Of a stretch of DNA of 64,000 nucleotides, positions 1-8,390 are shown one piece after another. The position numbers and the translations under genes were made by a program. Source of the stretch: an archaeon (GTDB taxonomy: Archaea > Asgardarchaeota > Thorarchaeia > Thorarchaeales > Thorarchaeaceae); contig JAJRWI010000069.1 in the NCBI GenBank assembly GCA_024276825.1, positions 53,459 to 117,458 on the forward strand, written 5' to 3'. The notes under the pieces are model-generated. The model ran no database searches. It had not been told where the DNA came from and saw only the letters and a program-made list of their open reading frames with translations. How positions within the stretch are numbered: the first letter of the stretch is position 1; every line of letters begins with the position of its first letter.

Positions 1-2035
1 TGACAAATGCAAGTACACCTGATTCTGCCGCCATTGATGGTTGTTCTGAAGTTCCAATCATACTCAAGCGTCTGGACGTGATGTCTGACTCAGAGGGAGT
101 GTGCAACTTTAATGGTGGACCAAGCTTTAAAGGAACACATGTATCAGGGTTCGAATCTACGAGAAGTGCATGCTCCTTTTTCATGGTGCGCAGATAAGAG
201 CTCTCACGTGATGATATTCGTGCCTTACTATGAATCGAGTCGACCACCGACAGGCCTAACATATCAGACATGACCTTGATGTCTTGAGAACTCTTCAGCC
301 TGAAGGCAAGGCAAGAACTGAACAGATCTAATAGATGTTGAAGTTCCGATGGATTTCTTATGCTTAACATTAGAGGGCCACGCCTGAGCATGTCAGTGAT
401 CAATCTATGAGTCCATAAACCCCGACTACGGTCATGCAGTTTCAGCAGAAGATTTAGAGGTTCGTCTAGAATTATTACGACATTCTTGTCCTTTGTGAGG
501 GCTGATATCTTTATCATGAAAAGGTCCCATGCAAATGTGTCAAGTTCATTGGAGTTCAAGTCTATTAGCATGACAGTAAGTGGGAACTCGGTCAACTTAG
601 CCATCTTTGCAGTCTGGATACCATAAAAGGCACGAGCCCCGATTCCGCGATGGAGAACACGGACTGCCTCAAACCCATCAAGTGAGGCCCTGGAGGGAGA
701 GTCATCCGCTGTTATCGTGGGTTGGTCTTCATTGTGGAGAAGAGTGATGTCTGCTACAGTTCCTCCGTTCAATGCCACAGCTCTGCTTAGGGCATCCTCA
801 AAGTGTGATGCAGAACTGAGTGCTGAAGAGCATATCACTTCAAGTGCGGTTTTCAATCTGGGCACAAACTCGTGCCTTGGAATGTTCTCAGCATCAACGG
901 GATTCAAGACAAAGTCTTTTCCCAGGGTCAGACCAAGTGAATTGTTGGTCAATGATAATAGAGACATTGCTCTTCTGTTATTTGTCAAAATTATCACATG
1001 CTTTCCGGACCTCAATATCTGAGGAATCAAAAGACTGTAGGCATGAAATCTATCAGACCACTCACCACCAGTAATTAGAACTCCATTCAAGAGGTCATCA
1101 TCTGTGAAGCCTACTATAGGCCCAGTCTGCAATGTTTCGGGATTGATTATCACACCCAATTGATAGTCGCACTGCTTGGCACGAACGGGCGAGATGAATT
1201 CGCCAGGAATATTGGCCCCCACTTCCGGAGCGAGTTCTGAAACCAATTGAATGGTCCATTCTGATAACTCACGACCGAGAGCATAGAATCGTGGTGTACC
1301 ATCTAATATCCTGCATTCATTCACCCATTTGGCAAGCCGCTTGCCGCTCATTCTCTTCAGCCCGTGCTCAGGAATGGAGCCTCGAACTGCAGAGTCAAAG
1401 TATCGAGTTTCGTTCTCATTCAATGTTTGACCAAGTATTGTAAGACCTGTCTTCCACAAACCACCCTTCGAAATAATGATGTCTGATGGTGCCCTATGAA
1501 AACGCCTACTAAAAAATGGCAGTGGAAAACGCTTCAGTTTATTTCTGTTGACAATTACTGCATTGTTCTCAGGTACCAAAGAAACAGTGAATGAGAAGCC
1601 AGAACTTGTATCAAGTGCTCTAATAAGCTTGGACAGGTTTCCTGCTAGGCGGGGAGGTTGCTTAAGTTCTAGGCCAAGTAAAAGAGTCTGAGGACCTGCA
1701 CCCTCGAACTCTACCTCTCTTTTTCTAGGACCAAGGAATATCTCAGACACTTTCAAGTTGCATAGGCCAGCCTCTTGAAGCTTGGACTCGTCAGACCTCA
1801 TTCGAAGACTAAATAGAAACATAGTGATTGCAGTTGCAAATAATAGGACAACAACATGATTTAATGTTATAAAGATGAAACTATAGATGGATGCTACAAG
1901 CAATAGATCGAAGAGTGGGTTGCTTCTGATTCGTCTATCGCACAACCGAGCCTTTCCAGAGGGTCTTAGTTGCATCCTGCCCTCATAGGTTATCTCGTGA
2001 GTGTCTATCAATGACGAGTTCCATCTAGATATCAT
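1..2035 (-). CDS. Membrane-anchored HerA/VirB4-like protein with degenerate P-loop (3' partial)
   Basis: Open from an ATG at 2035 to the left edge: 678 codons with no stop, so the C-terminus lies outside the window. The start is fixed by an ATGA overlap with the upstream gene. Residues about 38-80 form two hydrophobic segments. A soluble domain follows, and from about residue 300 there is a HerA/FtsK/VirB4-like layout: a strand-loop-helix (GVLITGGEWSDRF) where Walker A should be, and about 200 residues later a hydrophobic strand ending in IILDEP, a good Walker B match. The P-loop lacks the usual GK[ST], so ATP binding is doubtful. The architecture recalls membrane-bound ATPases of DNA secretion or uptake systems, but family assignment is an inference. 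It is the last visible gene of the cluster beginning at 8178. Confidence 0.6.
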   Translation of the reverse strand, partial: MISRWNSSLIDTHEITYEGRMQLRPSGKARLCDRRIRSNPLFDLLLVASIYSFIFITLNHVVVLLFATAITMFLFSLRMRSDESKLQEAGLCNLKVSEIFLGPRKREVEFEGAGPQTLLLGLELKQPPRLAGNLSKLIRALDTSSGFSFTVSLVPENNAVIVNRNKLKRFPLPFFSRRFHRAPSDIIISKGGLWKTGLTILGQTLNENETRYFDSAVRGSIPEHGLKRMSGKRLAKWVNECRILDGTPRFYALGRELSEWTIQLVSELAPEVGANIPGEFISPVRAKQCDYQLGVIINPETLQTGPIVGFTDDDLLNGVLITGGEWSDRFHAYSLLIPQILRSGKHVIILTNNRRAMSLLSLTNNSLGLTLGKDFVLNPVDAENIPRHEFVPRLKTALEVICSSALSSASHFEDALSRAVALNGGTVADITLLHNEDQPTITADDSPSRASLDGFEAVRVLHRGIGARAFYGIQTAKMAKLTEFPLTVMLIDLNSNELDTFAWDLFMIKISALTKDKNVVIILDEPLNLLLKLHDRSRGLWTHRLITDMLRRGPLMLSIRNPSELQHLLDLFSSCLAFRLKSSQDIKVMSDMLGLSVVDSIHSKARISSRESSYLRTMKKEHALLVDSNPDTCVPLKLGPPLKLHTPSESDITSRRLSMIGTSEQPSMAAESGVLAFV

Positions 2036-2322
2036 GGGCCCCTCCTAATCATCGATTGCGAGAGGATCTCAAGAATACGGCTGAAATGCCTTACATGATT
2101 CTCATCACCATCCCAGATGAACAGCTTGCGATGGATAATTGAGATTGAAGGCATATTATTCTTTGACGATTCTCCATGAGCGACAATTTTGGGTAGTTTA
2201 ACCAGTACTCTCCAGCTATAACCATGACCTGATTGCAGTACTGACATCAGTTGATCAATGTCGAGAAATGGCGAGATATCAAGTGCTTCACTAGCATTTG
2301 ACTTCAATCTCAACACCTCCAT
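2032..2322 (-). CDS. 96-residue protein of unknown function in recombination/helicase cluster
   Basis: Short acidic-to-neutral protein without transmembrane segments. Its middle (FLDIDQLMSVLQ, then YSWRVLVKLPK) has the same helix-then-strand pattern ending in a proline as the soluble domains of its two neighbours, which suggests a shared fold. It overlaps the upstream membrane gene by 32 bases and the next gene by 4 (ATGA). The ATG at 2322 lies just before a GGAGGT run that could instead serve a TTG start a few codons downstream, so the first residues are uncertain. Coding is supported by tight packing rather than by recognised homology. Confidence 0.6.
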   Translation of the reverse strand: MEVLRLKSNASEALDISPFLDIDQLMSVLQSGHGYSWRVLVKLPKIVAHGESSKNNMPSISIIHRKLFIWDGDENHVRHFSRILEILSQSMIRRGP

Positions 2323-2881
2323 TAACCATGAGCATCATCTGATCGAGTGTGGCCTTAGTGATGGGAGTATGAGGATAAGCAGCTCTCATCGCACCCTCCA
2401 GAACATAAGACACAATCTCAATTTTCTTCACTAACGAGTCAAGAAACCTCCCCACCCCAAATATACGGGAAGTTCTTCCAATAACCATCATTCCAACGGT
2501 AGTACTCGAAGAGCTCATTGGTCTTACCACTACAAACCTGAGCTCAAACTTCGCCCAATCTTTGGCGTGAAGACTCATTGCCTCAAGAACCTTCGCTGAA
2601 GAATGTGACAGGTCTATGCCAATTGGTATACTACTGAATATCCGTGCGCTATATACTTCGATATGCCAAGGACGAAGATTTACCAGCATTTTGCCGCCCT
2701 TGTCCCAAAATATCACAGAACGACCGCCATGCTTCCTGTAGATATAGGCCACTAGAAAGAGGCCAGTTAGTCCCAAGGAACTCTCAATAAGTCCCATTAT
2801 ACTGCTCAATATCAGAGAGCGGAGAAGTAATGCAGAAGCAATAAAACCAAGTAGATATTTCGCAGAGAAAGTCCTCGACAT
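2291..2881 (-). CDS. Two-TM membrane protein of unknown function
   Basis: A 196-residue protein with two hydrophobic helices near the N-terminus (about residues 9-27 and 30-48), then a soluble domain of about 145 residues. The soluble part contains a long amphipathic helix and a strand ending FVVVRP, like the patterns in the two genes that follow. Its ATG directly abuts the TGA of the helicase gene, with GGGGGT upstream as Shine-Dalgarno, so the two are probably translated together. It may be the membrane partner of the HerA/VirB4-like protein. I recognise no named family. Confidence 0.65.
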   Translation of the reverse strand: MSRTFSAKYLLGFIASALLLRSLILSSIMGLIESSLGLTGLFLVAYIYRKHGGRSVIFWDKGGKMLVNLRPWHIEVYSARIFSSIPIGIDLSHSSAKVLEAMSLHAKDWAKFELRFVVVRPMSSSSTTVGMMVIGRTSRIFGVGRFLDSLVKKIEIVSYVLEGAMRAAYPHTPITKATLDQMMLMVNGGVEIEVKC

Positions 2882-4843
2882 TCATATCGACCCCCTGTTG
2901 CCGCTAATGAATGTTTCAATAGCAGACACCATCTCATCCTTACTCTCAAAGGGCCAAATATCGGAGATAATGTCAGATCCGAAAACATTCAGATAATTGT
3001 GAAATCGTTTATCGAAGAGGATCACTATTCCTCTATCTGTGGGGCTACGCCGTAGGCGGCCAATTAGTTGAGCAACTCGGCGTATTGACGGGACTACTAT
3101 GGAATAGTAATAGCCCGAACCAGATCCATACCGTTCGTCAAACCATAACTGAAGTGCCCTATGAAAACTAGTAGGTGGAGAAAAGGGTATACCAACACCA
3201 ATGATGAGGTTAATCTGTGATGAACCATCCTTTACTAGATCGATACCCTCGCTGAACTTCCCGCCATAGACTGCGAAGATTGCATGCGGTGTTTCATCAA
3301 CTGCCCTCCGCAGATCATCCAATTGTGCCTTGGGATCCTCTACAATTCTGCTTCTGTGCCCGCAGTCAATGTTATAGCTGAGAACCTCATTCATTATTCT
3401 ATAGCTTGGGAATGCAACCAGTGCGCTCTTATTAGCTGGAGTAGTCGTTAATGCAACGCTTATTCGTTCTGCAATGGCACGCCAGAGTTCAGAACCTCGT
3501 TCGGTATACTTGGTGGTCAAGTGCTTGTCAAGCAATACTAATCGAGTTCCTTTCTCATAAGGGCTCGTGAGATGTGCTGTACGGGCACTTGGAATCCCAA
3601 GGAGTGATGCATAATGATTTAACGGATTAAGAGTGCCAGACATCAAGAGAGCTGACCGGGCACCTCTCAGTATTGGTGTTGTGAATCCCATTGCATTAAG
3701 AGGACGGGCTTTTAACACTGCATTCTCAATTGAGACCGATCTATCCCATGAACGTGATAGTTCTATTGTGATGTGCCAGTCATTACTCAGAGTCGCCCGA
3801 TGTCCAGCCTGAAGAATATCAAACAATCGTTCCAGTGGAGTGCTCGAATACGACTCGCCATCCGTTGGATCAGAATTGTCTTGATTTCTATAGAGCAATT
3901 GAGCAAGCTCATCCATATCCACAAATCGGGGCAATATCTCCCAGCGATTAAGAGCATGTTCGTTCTTGTTCCGGATCTTGTCGAGATTCAGCATGAATGT
4001 TTCCCAGAGAAAATCAATGACATCGAATAGCCACGAGGCATTCGTAGTCACATCGAGAGCATCACGGTTCTCTTTCAACCATAGAAGATCCTTGCCTGAA
4101 ATCTGGGCAGATTCTACCTCCAGAACATGATCAGCAAGGTTGTGTGCCTCATCAACAATGAGGTCTATGTCTGACAGATCGACATTTAGAGCCCTCAGAA
4201 ACGCATTTCTAACTCGCTCTTGAAACAAGTATGAATAGGGACCAATTACCACCCTGCTATTGCGTGCTGACCACCGAAGAACTTCGTAGGGACAATAGCC
4301 AGATGAGAATGAGAGGTTCTCAGCGGTTTCTTGGGTGACAACGTCGCCATTCAAAGTATTGACAAGGTCATCCCTAGCGGACTCTCTGAGCTTCAGATTG
4401 CCTGAGTTCGAGTTCCCAATAAACATGTTATAATAATAGTTGCATTCACCTGAACGTATCATTGCAGCACAGCCACGGGTGAATCCTGCCACAGAAGTCT
4501 GCTGAATCTCAGCCTTCATAGGACAGACATGGATTCTCGAGACCATGCTTGTTGCTGTCAGATGAAATGAGAGTTTCTTCGCTGCTTCTGTTTCATTCAA
4601 CACACGAAGTTCGGACTCAAACACGCAGGCCTGAGAATGAGTTCGTGTGAGTACTATTAACTTGGACTCGGGATCATTTGCACGTGCTGCAAAGTAACCC
4701 GAGAGAACCGCAATTGTCTTGCCAACACCACAATCTGCTGAGAGCAAGCCCACTGTCTTCTGCTTAAATACCTGTGTGGCAAAGCGAATTGCATGGTCTT
4801 GATGAGGACGGGGTTTGTATGGAAACCATGCCATTGCATCCAT
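2882..4843 (-). CDS. XPD/DinG-type superfamily 2 iron-sulfur helicase
   Basis: A 653-residue 5'-3' DNA helicase of the XPD (Rad3)/DinG group. Visible motifs are a Q-motif-like start (YKPRPHQ), Walker A at 36-43 (ADCGVGKT), four cysteines at about 107, 125, 134 and 184 where XPD holds its 4Fe-4S cluster, DEAH at 231-234, GGKFSEGIDL in the second RecA domain and QLIGRLRR as motif VI. Length fits archaeal XPD (about 550-650). Such enzymes unwind DNA in repair, recombination or transcription-coupled processes. Here it sits in an operon with a RadA-like recombinase rather than with XPB or nucleases. It could be the genomic XPD or a specialised paralog; the window cannot decide. Confidence 0.9.
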   Translation of the reverse strand: MDAMAWFPYKPRPHQDHAIRFATQVFKQKTVGLLSADCGVGKTIAVLSGYFAARANDPESKLIVLTRTHSQACVFESELRVLNETEAAKKLSFHLTATSMVSRIHVCPMKAEIQQTSVAGFTRGCAAMIRSGECNYYYNMFIGNSNSGNLKLRESARDDLVNTLNGDVVTQETAENLSFSSGYCPYEVLRWSARNSRVVIGPYSYLFQERVRNAFLRALNVDLSDIDLIVDEAHNLADHVLEVESAQISGKDLLWLKENRDALDVTTNASWLFDVIDFLWETFMLNLDKIRNKNEHALNRWEILPRFVDMDELAQLLYRNQDNSDPTDGESYSSTPLERLFDILQAGHRATLSNDWHITIELSRSWDRSVSIENAVLKARPLNAMGFTTPILRGARSALLMSGTLNPLNHYASLLGIPSARTAHLTSPYEKGTRLVLLDKHLTTKYTERGSELWRAIAERISVALTTTPANKSALVAFPSYRIMNEVLSYNIDCGHRSRIVEDPKAQLDDLRRAVDETPHAIFAVYGGKFSEGIDLVKDGSSQINLIIGVGIPFSPPTSFHRALQLWFDERYGSGSGYYYSIVVPSIRRVAQLIGRLRRSPTDRGIVILFDKRFHNYLNVFGSDIISDIWPFESKDEMVSAIETFISGNRGSI

Positions 4844-4858
4844 TGCAGCGACAATCAG

Positions 4859-5476
4859 TCAGGCTCCCCCCATTCTAATGCATGACTCGGTACGATGCAC
4901 TCTGAAACGTATTGAAAAATAGGAATATAGGAGATTATAGAACTTCATTAATAATGTTGGTGAGTCATAGAATCGCTCTTTTCGAGCCATCCTCTCAACT
5001 ATTCTCTTGCTAAATCCGTTCTTCTTTGCAGTTTCCCAGAAGTAGACCTCTATATCCTTCATTGTTGACAGATGATGGACGATTGTCTTCACTAGGAGAT
5101 TAGTCAATAGTTCAATGGCCTTTCTTGCATTATGCGGTAAATTAGATGCTCTTATGCTCATGGGCAAATAGACTGGTACACCATCAAGACTATCGTAATA
5201 AATCTCCCGTGGCACACCCTTGCTGCTTCGTAAGGTTTCCAGCAGTGAGAGTATTCTTGGAAGTTGGGGCAAGATTGGTTTTGATATGTCACGATCGCGC
5301 CACTCAATCTTCGTCAAGACGTGCAGCTCTGGGTCAGGCTCTTGTTCAGCATCAATTGCAAGTACAGTTATTCTATGATTAGTGTCTCTCAATTGAAGGT
5401 TAATCAGATTCAGAATTGAGATCCATGAGTGTGAAGTATCTCTTACAAATGCATCATGTTTCACCGCAACACTCAA
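4859..5476 (-). CDS. Hypothetical protein in recombination/helicase cluster
   Basis: A 205-residue soluble protein that I do not recognise. The ORF starts at TTG, overlapping the upstream stop as TTGA, with GGGGTGAG just before it as Shine-Dalgarno, so the start is well supported despite the rare codon. An N-terminal alpha/beta part (ISILNLINLQL, then ITVLAIDAE) could be a nucleotide-binding or nuclease-like core, but no catalytic motif is evident. The C-terminal half is helical and rich in arginine and lysine (KRIVERMARKERF), compatible with nucleic-acid binding. It ends 15 bases before the helicase start. Confidence 0.6.
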   Translation of the reverse strand: MSVAVKHDAFVRDTSHSWISILNLINLQLRDTNHRITVLAIDAEQEPDPELHVLTKIEWRDRDISKPILPQLPRILSLLETLRSSKGVPREIYYDSLDGVPVYLPMSIRASNLPHNARKAIELLTNLLVKTIVHHLSTMKDIEVYFWETAKKNGFSKRIVERMARKERFYDSPTLLMKFYNLLYSYFSIRFRVHRTESCIRMGGA

Positions 5477-5919
5477 ACAATCTCACCCCGCACAATTCCA
5501 ATAAGATTATCATCCTTGAACAGGACTTCTTCCTCTATGAGTTTGTGAAGCATTTTACTTGACTTTGTAAGCGAGAATCCAAGAATGGTGGCCTCTCGTA
5601 GGACATCTTCAATGGGCACAGGCCAGCCACGGTTGAGTTCGAGCAGGGACTCGACAATCTCAATCAATGTTCGTCTTATCCCAAGACCATAGTGAATCTT
5701 GGGGGCTTTCCGTTCCCTCCTCTTCTGATGAACTAGGTCCCGGACCAGTTCTTCAGCTTCAATGGTTGTTGCAGCATAGAGTGTCCCAGGCTCGTCGATA
5801 ATTACAGCGGAGCAGAGAGAACAGTGTGAAGACTCGTGCTCGTTCTCAATTCTTACAAAACCAATATTGTTGCATTTGGGACATTGATATACTCTGAACA
5901 TTCCCCGCTCCTGATGCAT
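5473..5919 (-). CDS. Zinc-ribbon plus winged-helix protein
   Basis: 148 residues. The N-terminus has a CPKC ... CSLC zinc ribbon (residues about 14-36), followed by a conserved-looking stretch around TLYAATTIEAEELVRD, then a basic segment (HQKRRERK) and a C-terminal winged-helix-like region (DVLREATILGFSLTKSSKML, then a turn ending LIGIV). The ribbon-plus-alanine/acid pattern resembles the archaeal DUF5817 type, a tentative link. It is a likely DNA-binding or scaffold partner of the recombinase, whose stop codon shares a base with this gene's start (TAATG). Confidence 0.65.
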   Translation of the reverse strand: MHQERGMFRVYQCPKCNNIGFVRIENEHESSHCSLCSAVIIDEPGTLYAATTIEAEELVRDLVHQKRRERKAPKIHYGLGIRRTLIEIVESLLELNRGWPVPIEDVLREATILGFSLTKSSKMLHKLIEEEVLFKDDNLIGIVRGEIV

Positions 5920-6962
5920 TAGGCAACTGCCTCCTGCTCGATCTCTTTAAGCACAGCCTGATGGTCGCATCCCCTAGATCTCAGATACTTCAGAATTGCG
6001 TCCTGCATGTTATCCTTCTCTTTTGCATTCTCATAAAACCCCCCCCAACCTAGCTTGAGAGTCAGCTCAAACTCAGGCACTCCGGCATTATCCTGTAAAG
6101 CGATCTTTCTCTGATCATCCTTTCCAACCTTTAGATTAAACCTATAGTCAGAAGCATGCGAAAGAATGTGACCCCCAGATGGTGCATTAAGGCTGGATGA
6201 AAACTGTGAGATTTTGGACATCACTTGATTTGTATAAACGAATATTGCTTCGGTTGCAGCGGCTGTTCTTCGCATTAGACTCAGCAGCTTATTCATCTTT
6301 TGCTGTCGTATTCTAAGGCTGTCAAGACCTGTGTACTCCGAACGGAACAGTCCAGTAAATGAGTCGATTATGACAAGCTTGTAATTCTCACGAGCTAACA
6401 GGTTTGGGATGTTTTCGAAGCGCTCTTGAATTTGTGAACTGTCTATTATCGTGGCATGTCCAATATTTCCCAGAGCTACTTCTGGGTCTAGACCACGTCG
6501 ATAGGCCATCGCCCTGATAATCCATGGTTTGAATGCCCTTTCAGTGTCTAGCCACAACACACGGCCTTCAAGCCCACCATCTTTGAGAGGAAGCTGTACC
6601 ATAATAGCAAGCATTGCGCACCATTGCGTCTTTCCAGCACGTGCTTTGCCAAATAGTTCAACAATGGATCCTAACTCAATGCCACCCCAGAGGTGTTTAT
6701 CGAGTTTGCTAACCCCTGTTGACAACCGTGGTTTTAATTCAAGTTCGCGCTCAACTTCGAGACCTGAACGAAATTCAAATTTGCCAATGACCTTTCGCGC
6801 TGCCCTTACTATTGAGACCGCTTTGCCAGGTCCAATATTAGTTCTGGCATTGAGCTCATCAGGGTTCTGCACGGCCAGCAATTCTGCTGTGGTGATGAAG
6901 GCGGCCTCTAGCTTCTTGGCAATAGCGGGACCTATGCCAGGTACTGCTTCAAGCTCGGTCAT
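5919..6962 (-). CDS. RadA/Rad51-family recombinase paralog
   Basis: A 347-residue RecA-superfamily protein. Residues about 1-55 form a helix-hairpin-helix DNA-binding domain (VPGIGPAIAKKLE). The ATPase core has STGVSKLDKHLWGGI, Walker A GKARAGKT (105-112), LDTERAFKPW with the expected catalytic glutamate, Walker B LVIID (196-200), YTNQV, and GGHILSHASDYRF matching the RadA GGHxLxH signature. Several otherwise invariant RadA positions differ (GKARAGKT for GEFGSGKT; DTER for DTEG), so I call it a paralog rather than the housekeeping RadA. It has ATGA overlap with the gene before it and TAATG with the one after, fixing it inside the operon. Confidence 0.85.
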   Translation of the reverse strand: MTELEAVPGIGPAIAKKLEAAFITTAELLAVQNPDELNARTNIGPGKAVSIVRAARKVIGKFEFRSGLEVERELELKPRLSTGVSKLDKHLWGGIELGSIVELFGKARAGKTQWCAMLAIMVQLPLKDGGLEGRVLWLDTERAFKPWIIRAMAYRRGLDPEVALGNIGHATIIDSSQIQERFENIPNLLARENYKLVIIDSFTGLFRSEYTGLDSLRIRQQKMNKLLSLMRRTAAATEAIFVYTNQVMSKISQFSSSLNAPSGGHILSHASDYRFNLKVGKDDQRKIALQDNAGVPEFELTLKLGWGGFYENAKEKDNMQDAILKYLRSRGCDHQAVLKEIEQEAVA

Positions 6963-7420
6963 GGCAATGCCTCCATGATGTCGTCAAAAAGCGGGCCAAT
7001 TATTGTGACCAAGTTGAGAAATCCTTGGAGAGCATCAAAAAGAACAAGAACATCATCATTGTTAATGACAACAAGGTCAGACAGGAGCATAAGCAAGTCA
7101 GAGTGGTATTCACCTGCTATTCCCAACTTGATGCCAATGTCTGTAAGTGTGCCTGCTACGCTCACATAGCCACCAATGTAGTCAAAAAGAGAACCCTGCA
7201 AGTATCTGTTCAATAACGCGTTTTCGGGACTGATTGGATCAATATCATCCCACCAATTTACGAAACTCTCAACTTCAGAATAGAATTGCATCCATTCTTT
7301 GGAGAACTTTAGATGCTTCATTTCAGCCAGTGCAGTCTTTGCGCCAATTAACCAAGCTTCAGGCAGGCCCAACTCCATGTGGTTCCCCATTGCGTGTTTG
7401 GCATATCTAGCAAACATCAT
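6959..7420 (-). CDS. Hypothetical helical protein in recombination/helicase cluster
   Basis: A 153-residue protein of unknown family. I place the start at the ATGATG at 7420 because GGAGG precedes it with proper spacing and the ATG overlaps the upstream stop (ATGA); a longer frame back to 7447 exists. It is predicted mostly helical, with an aromatic patch (FVNWWDDI) and a long acidic, leucine-rich C-terminus (DLLMLLSDLVVINNDDVLVLFDALQGF). It overlaps the RadA-like gene by four bases, so co-translation is likely. Function unknown; a structural or adaptor role in the cluster is only a guess. Confidence 0.6.
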   Translation of the reverse strand: MMFARYAKHAMGNHMELGLPEAWLIGAKTALAEMKHLKFSKEWMQFYSEVESFVNWWDDIDPISPENALLNRYLQGSLFDYIGGYVSVAGTLTDIGIKLGIAGEYHSDLLMLLSDLVVINNDDVLVLFDALQGFLNLVTIIGPLFDDIMEALP

Positions 7421-8178
7421 ATCGCCTCCACGGGTGAACTTGTACATTTGGACGAATGAGTTTCAATTGAGAGTTCATCCAACCAGTATAGGAGTTCTTG
7501 AACAAGAGGGGTTTCAATCTCATCTCGCGAAAGAACAGAGTAGATTAGGCCCTTTGCCGCATTCTTCACTGTTTGAAGAGCTAGACACCGCTCACCATCA
7601 TCTAGATGGGGATATCGTGGACCCGTTTCAAAGTTCGAAACCTCCCCAAGAAAGTCACGCCAATCCAGATGCCAATAGCCAACATAAGGGTCATTATTGA
7701 GAATGCGTTCAAGAATCTTTGAGAACTCTTCCCACTTGTTCATAAAGCGAATAACAGATTGTGCAAGAGTCCTGGCCCAGTTCTCTTTTTTTGTGGTTGC
7801 TGCCTGAAAAACGAGTTTGACATAGGTTCCAGAAGAACGGGTTTCGAGAACAGCCATTTGCAGATTGCGTGGATGCTTAGAGGCAATCAATGAGATAAGT
7901 GGAACTATACCAAAAAGATTGCAGAGAACAAACGAATACTTGCTTAGATCAATAACGGTGGTATCATTCACAAGAATACAATCTCGCAGCCCAAACACCA
8001 GACTGACCATTCCGGTATTGTCATTTTCATCAATTACATAACGCGCAGACTCGAGATACCAATCGCCGCGAGAGAACGGAATTGCAAACCCCAGAGTGAT
8101 GTCATACTGGCCATCCACCAATCTTCCTTTGCGGTCCATGAATATATGTTCAAGATCGTCTATCAATAGCTCACCCAC
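7417..8178 (-). CDS. Hypothetical protein, first gene of recombination/helicase cluster
   Basis: A 253-residue soluble protein with GTG start at 8178. No Shine-Dalgarno is obvious, and an AT-rich CGAAAATT element lies about 25-30 bases upstream, so a leaderless transcript starting near the GTG is plausible. The N-terminal half is strand-rich (YDITLGFAIPF, then MVSLVFGLRDCILV), the C-terminal half helical. No catalytic motif or named family is recognised. It ends in an ATGA overlap with the next gene. Being first behind the only sizeable upstream gap, it probably marks the promoter-proximal end of the operon. Confidence 0.6.
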   Translation of the reverse strand: MGELLIDDLEHIFMDRKGRLVDGQYDITLGFAIPFSRGDWYLESARYVIDENDNTGMVSLVFGLRDCILVNDTTVIDLSKYSFVLCNLFGIVPLISLIASKHPRNLQMAVLETRSSGTYVKLVFQAATTKKENWARTLAQSVIRFMNKWEEFSKILERILNNDPYVGYWHLDWRDFLGEVSNFETGPRYPHLDDGERCLALQTVKNAAKGLIYSVLSRDEIETPLVQELLYWLDELSIETHSSKCTSSPVEAI

Positions 8179-8390
8179 ATTACCATTCCATTTGTGATAA
8201 TTTTCGAATTTTCATCATTCCCAATAATTGACTAATCGATTAAGAAGGCAAAATAGAGGAATTTTATACTAAAATGATGGATAAACACCAGTCATAAAGT
8301 CCCACTATTAGGATAAACGAATATTATTACCACATCAATCATCATTTGGGAATGGGTAGAACCATAGCCAATAATACTGTGGTATGAGTG

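Noticed and set aside
144..160. GGTTCGAATC, a tRNA T-loop-like string
   Set aside because: No matching acceptor, D or anticodon stems around it on either strand; it lies inside a long open frame on the minus strand.
717..1074. Two plus-strand frames of 101 and 84 codons
   Set aside because: They are antisense to the open 678-codon minus-strand gene, whose composition and motifs are protein-like.
6529..6978. 149-codon plus-strand frame
   Set aside because: Antisense to the RadA-like gene, serine/proline-rich and without Shine-Dalgarno or homology.
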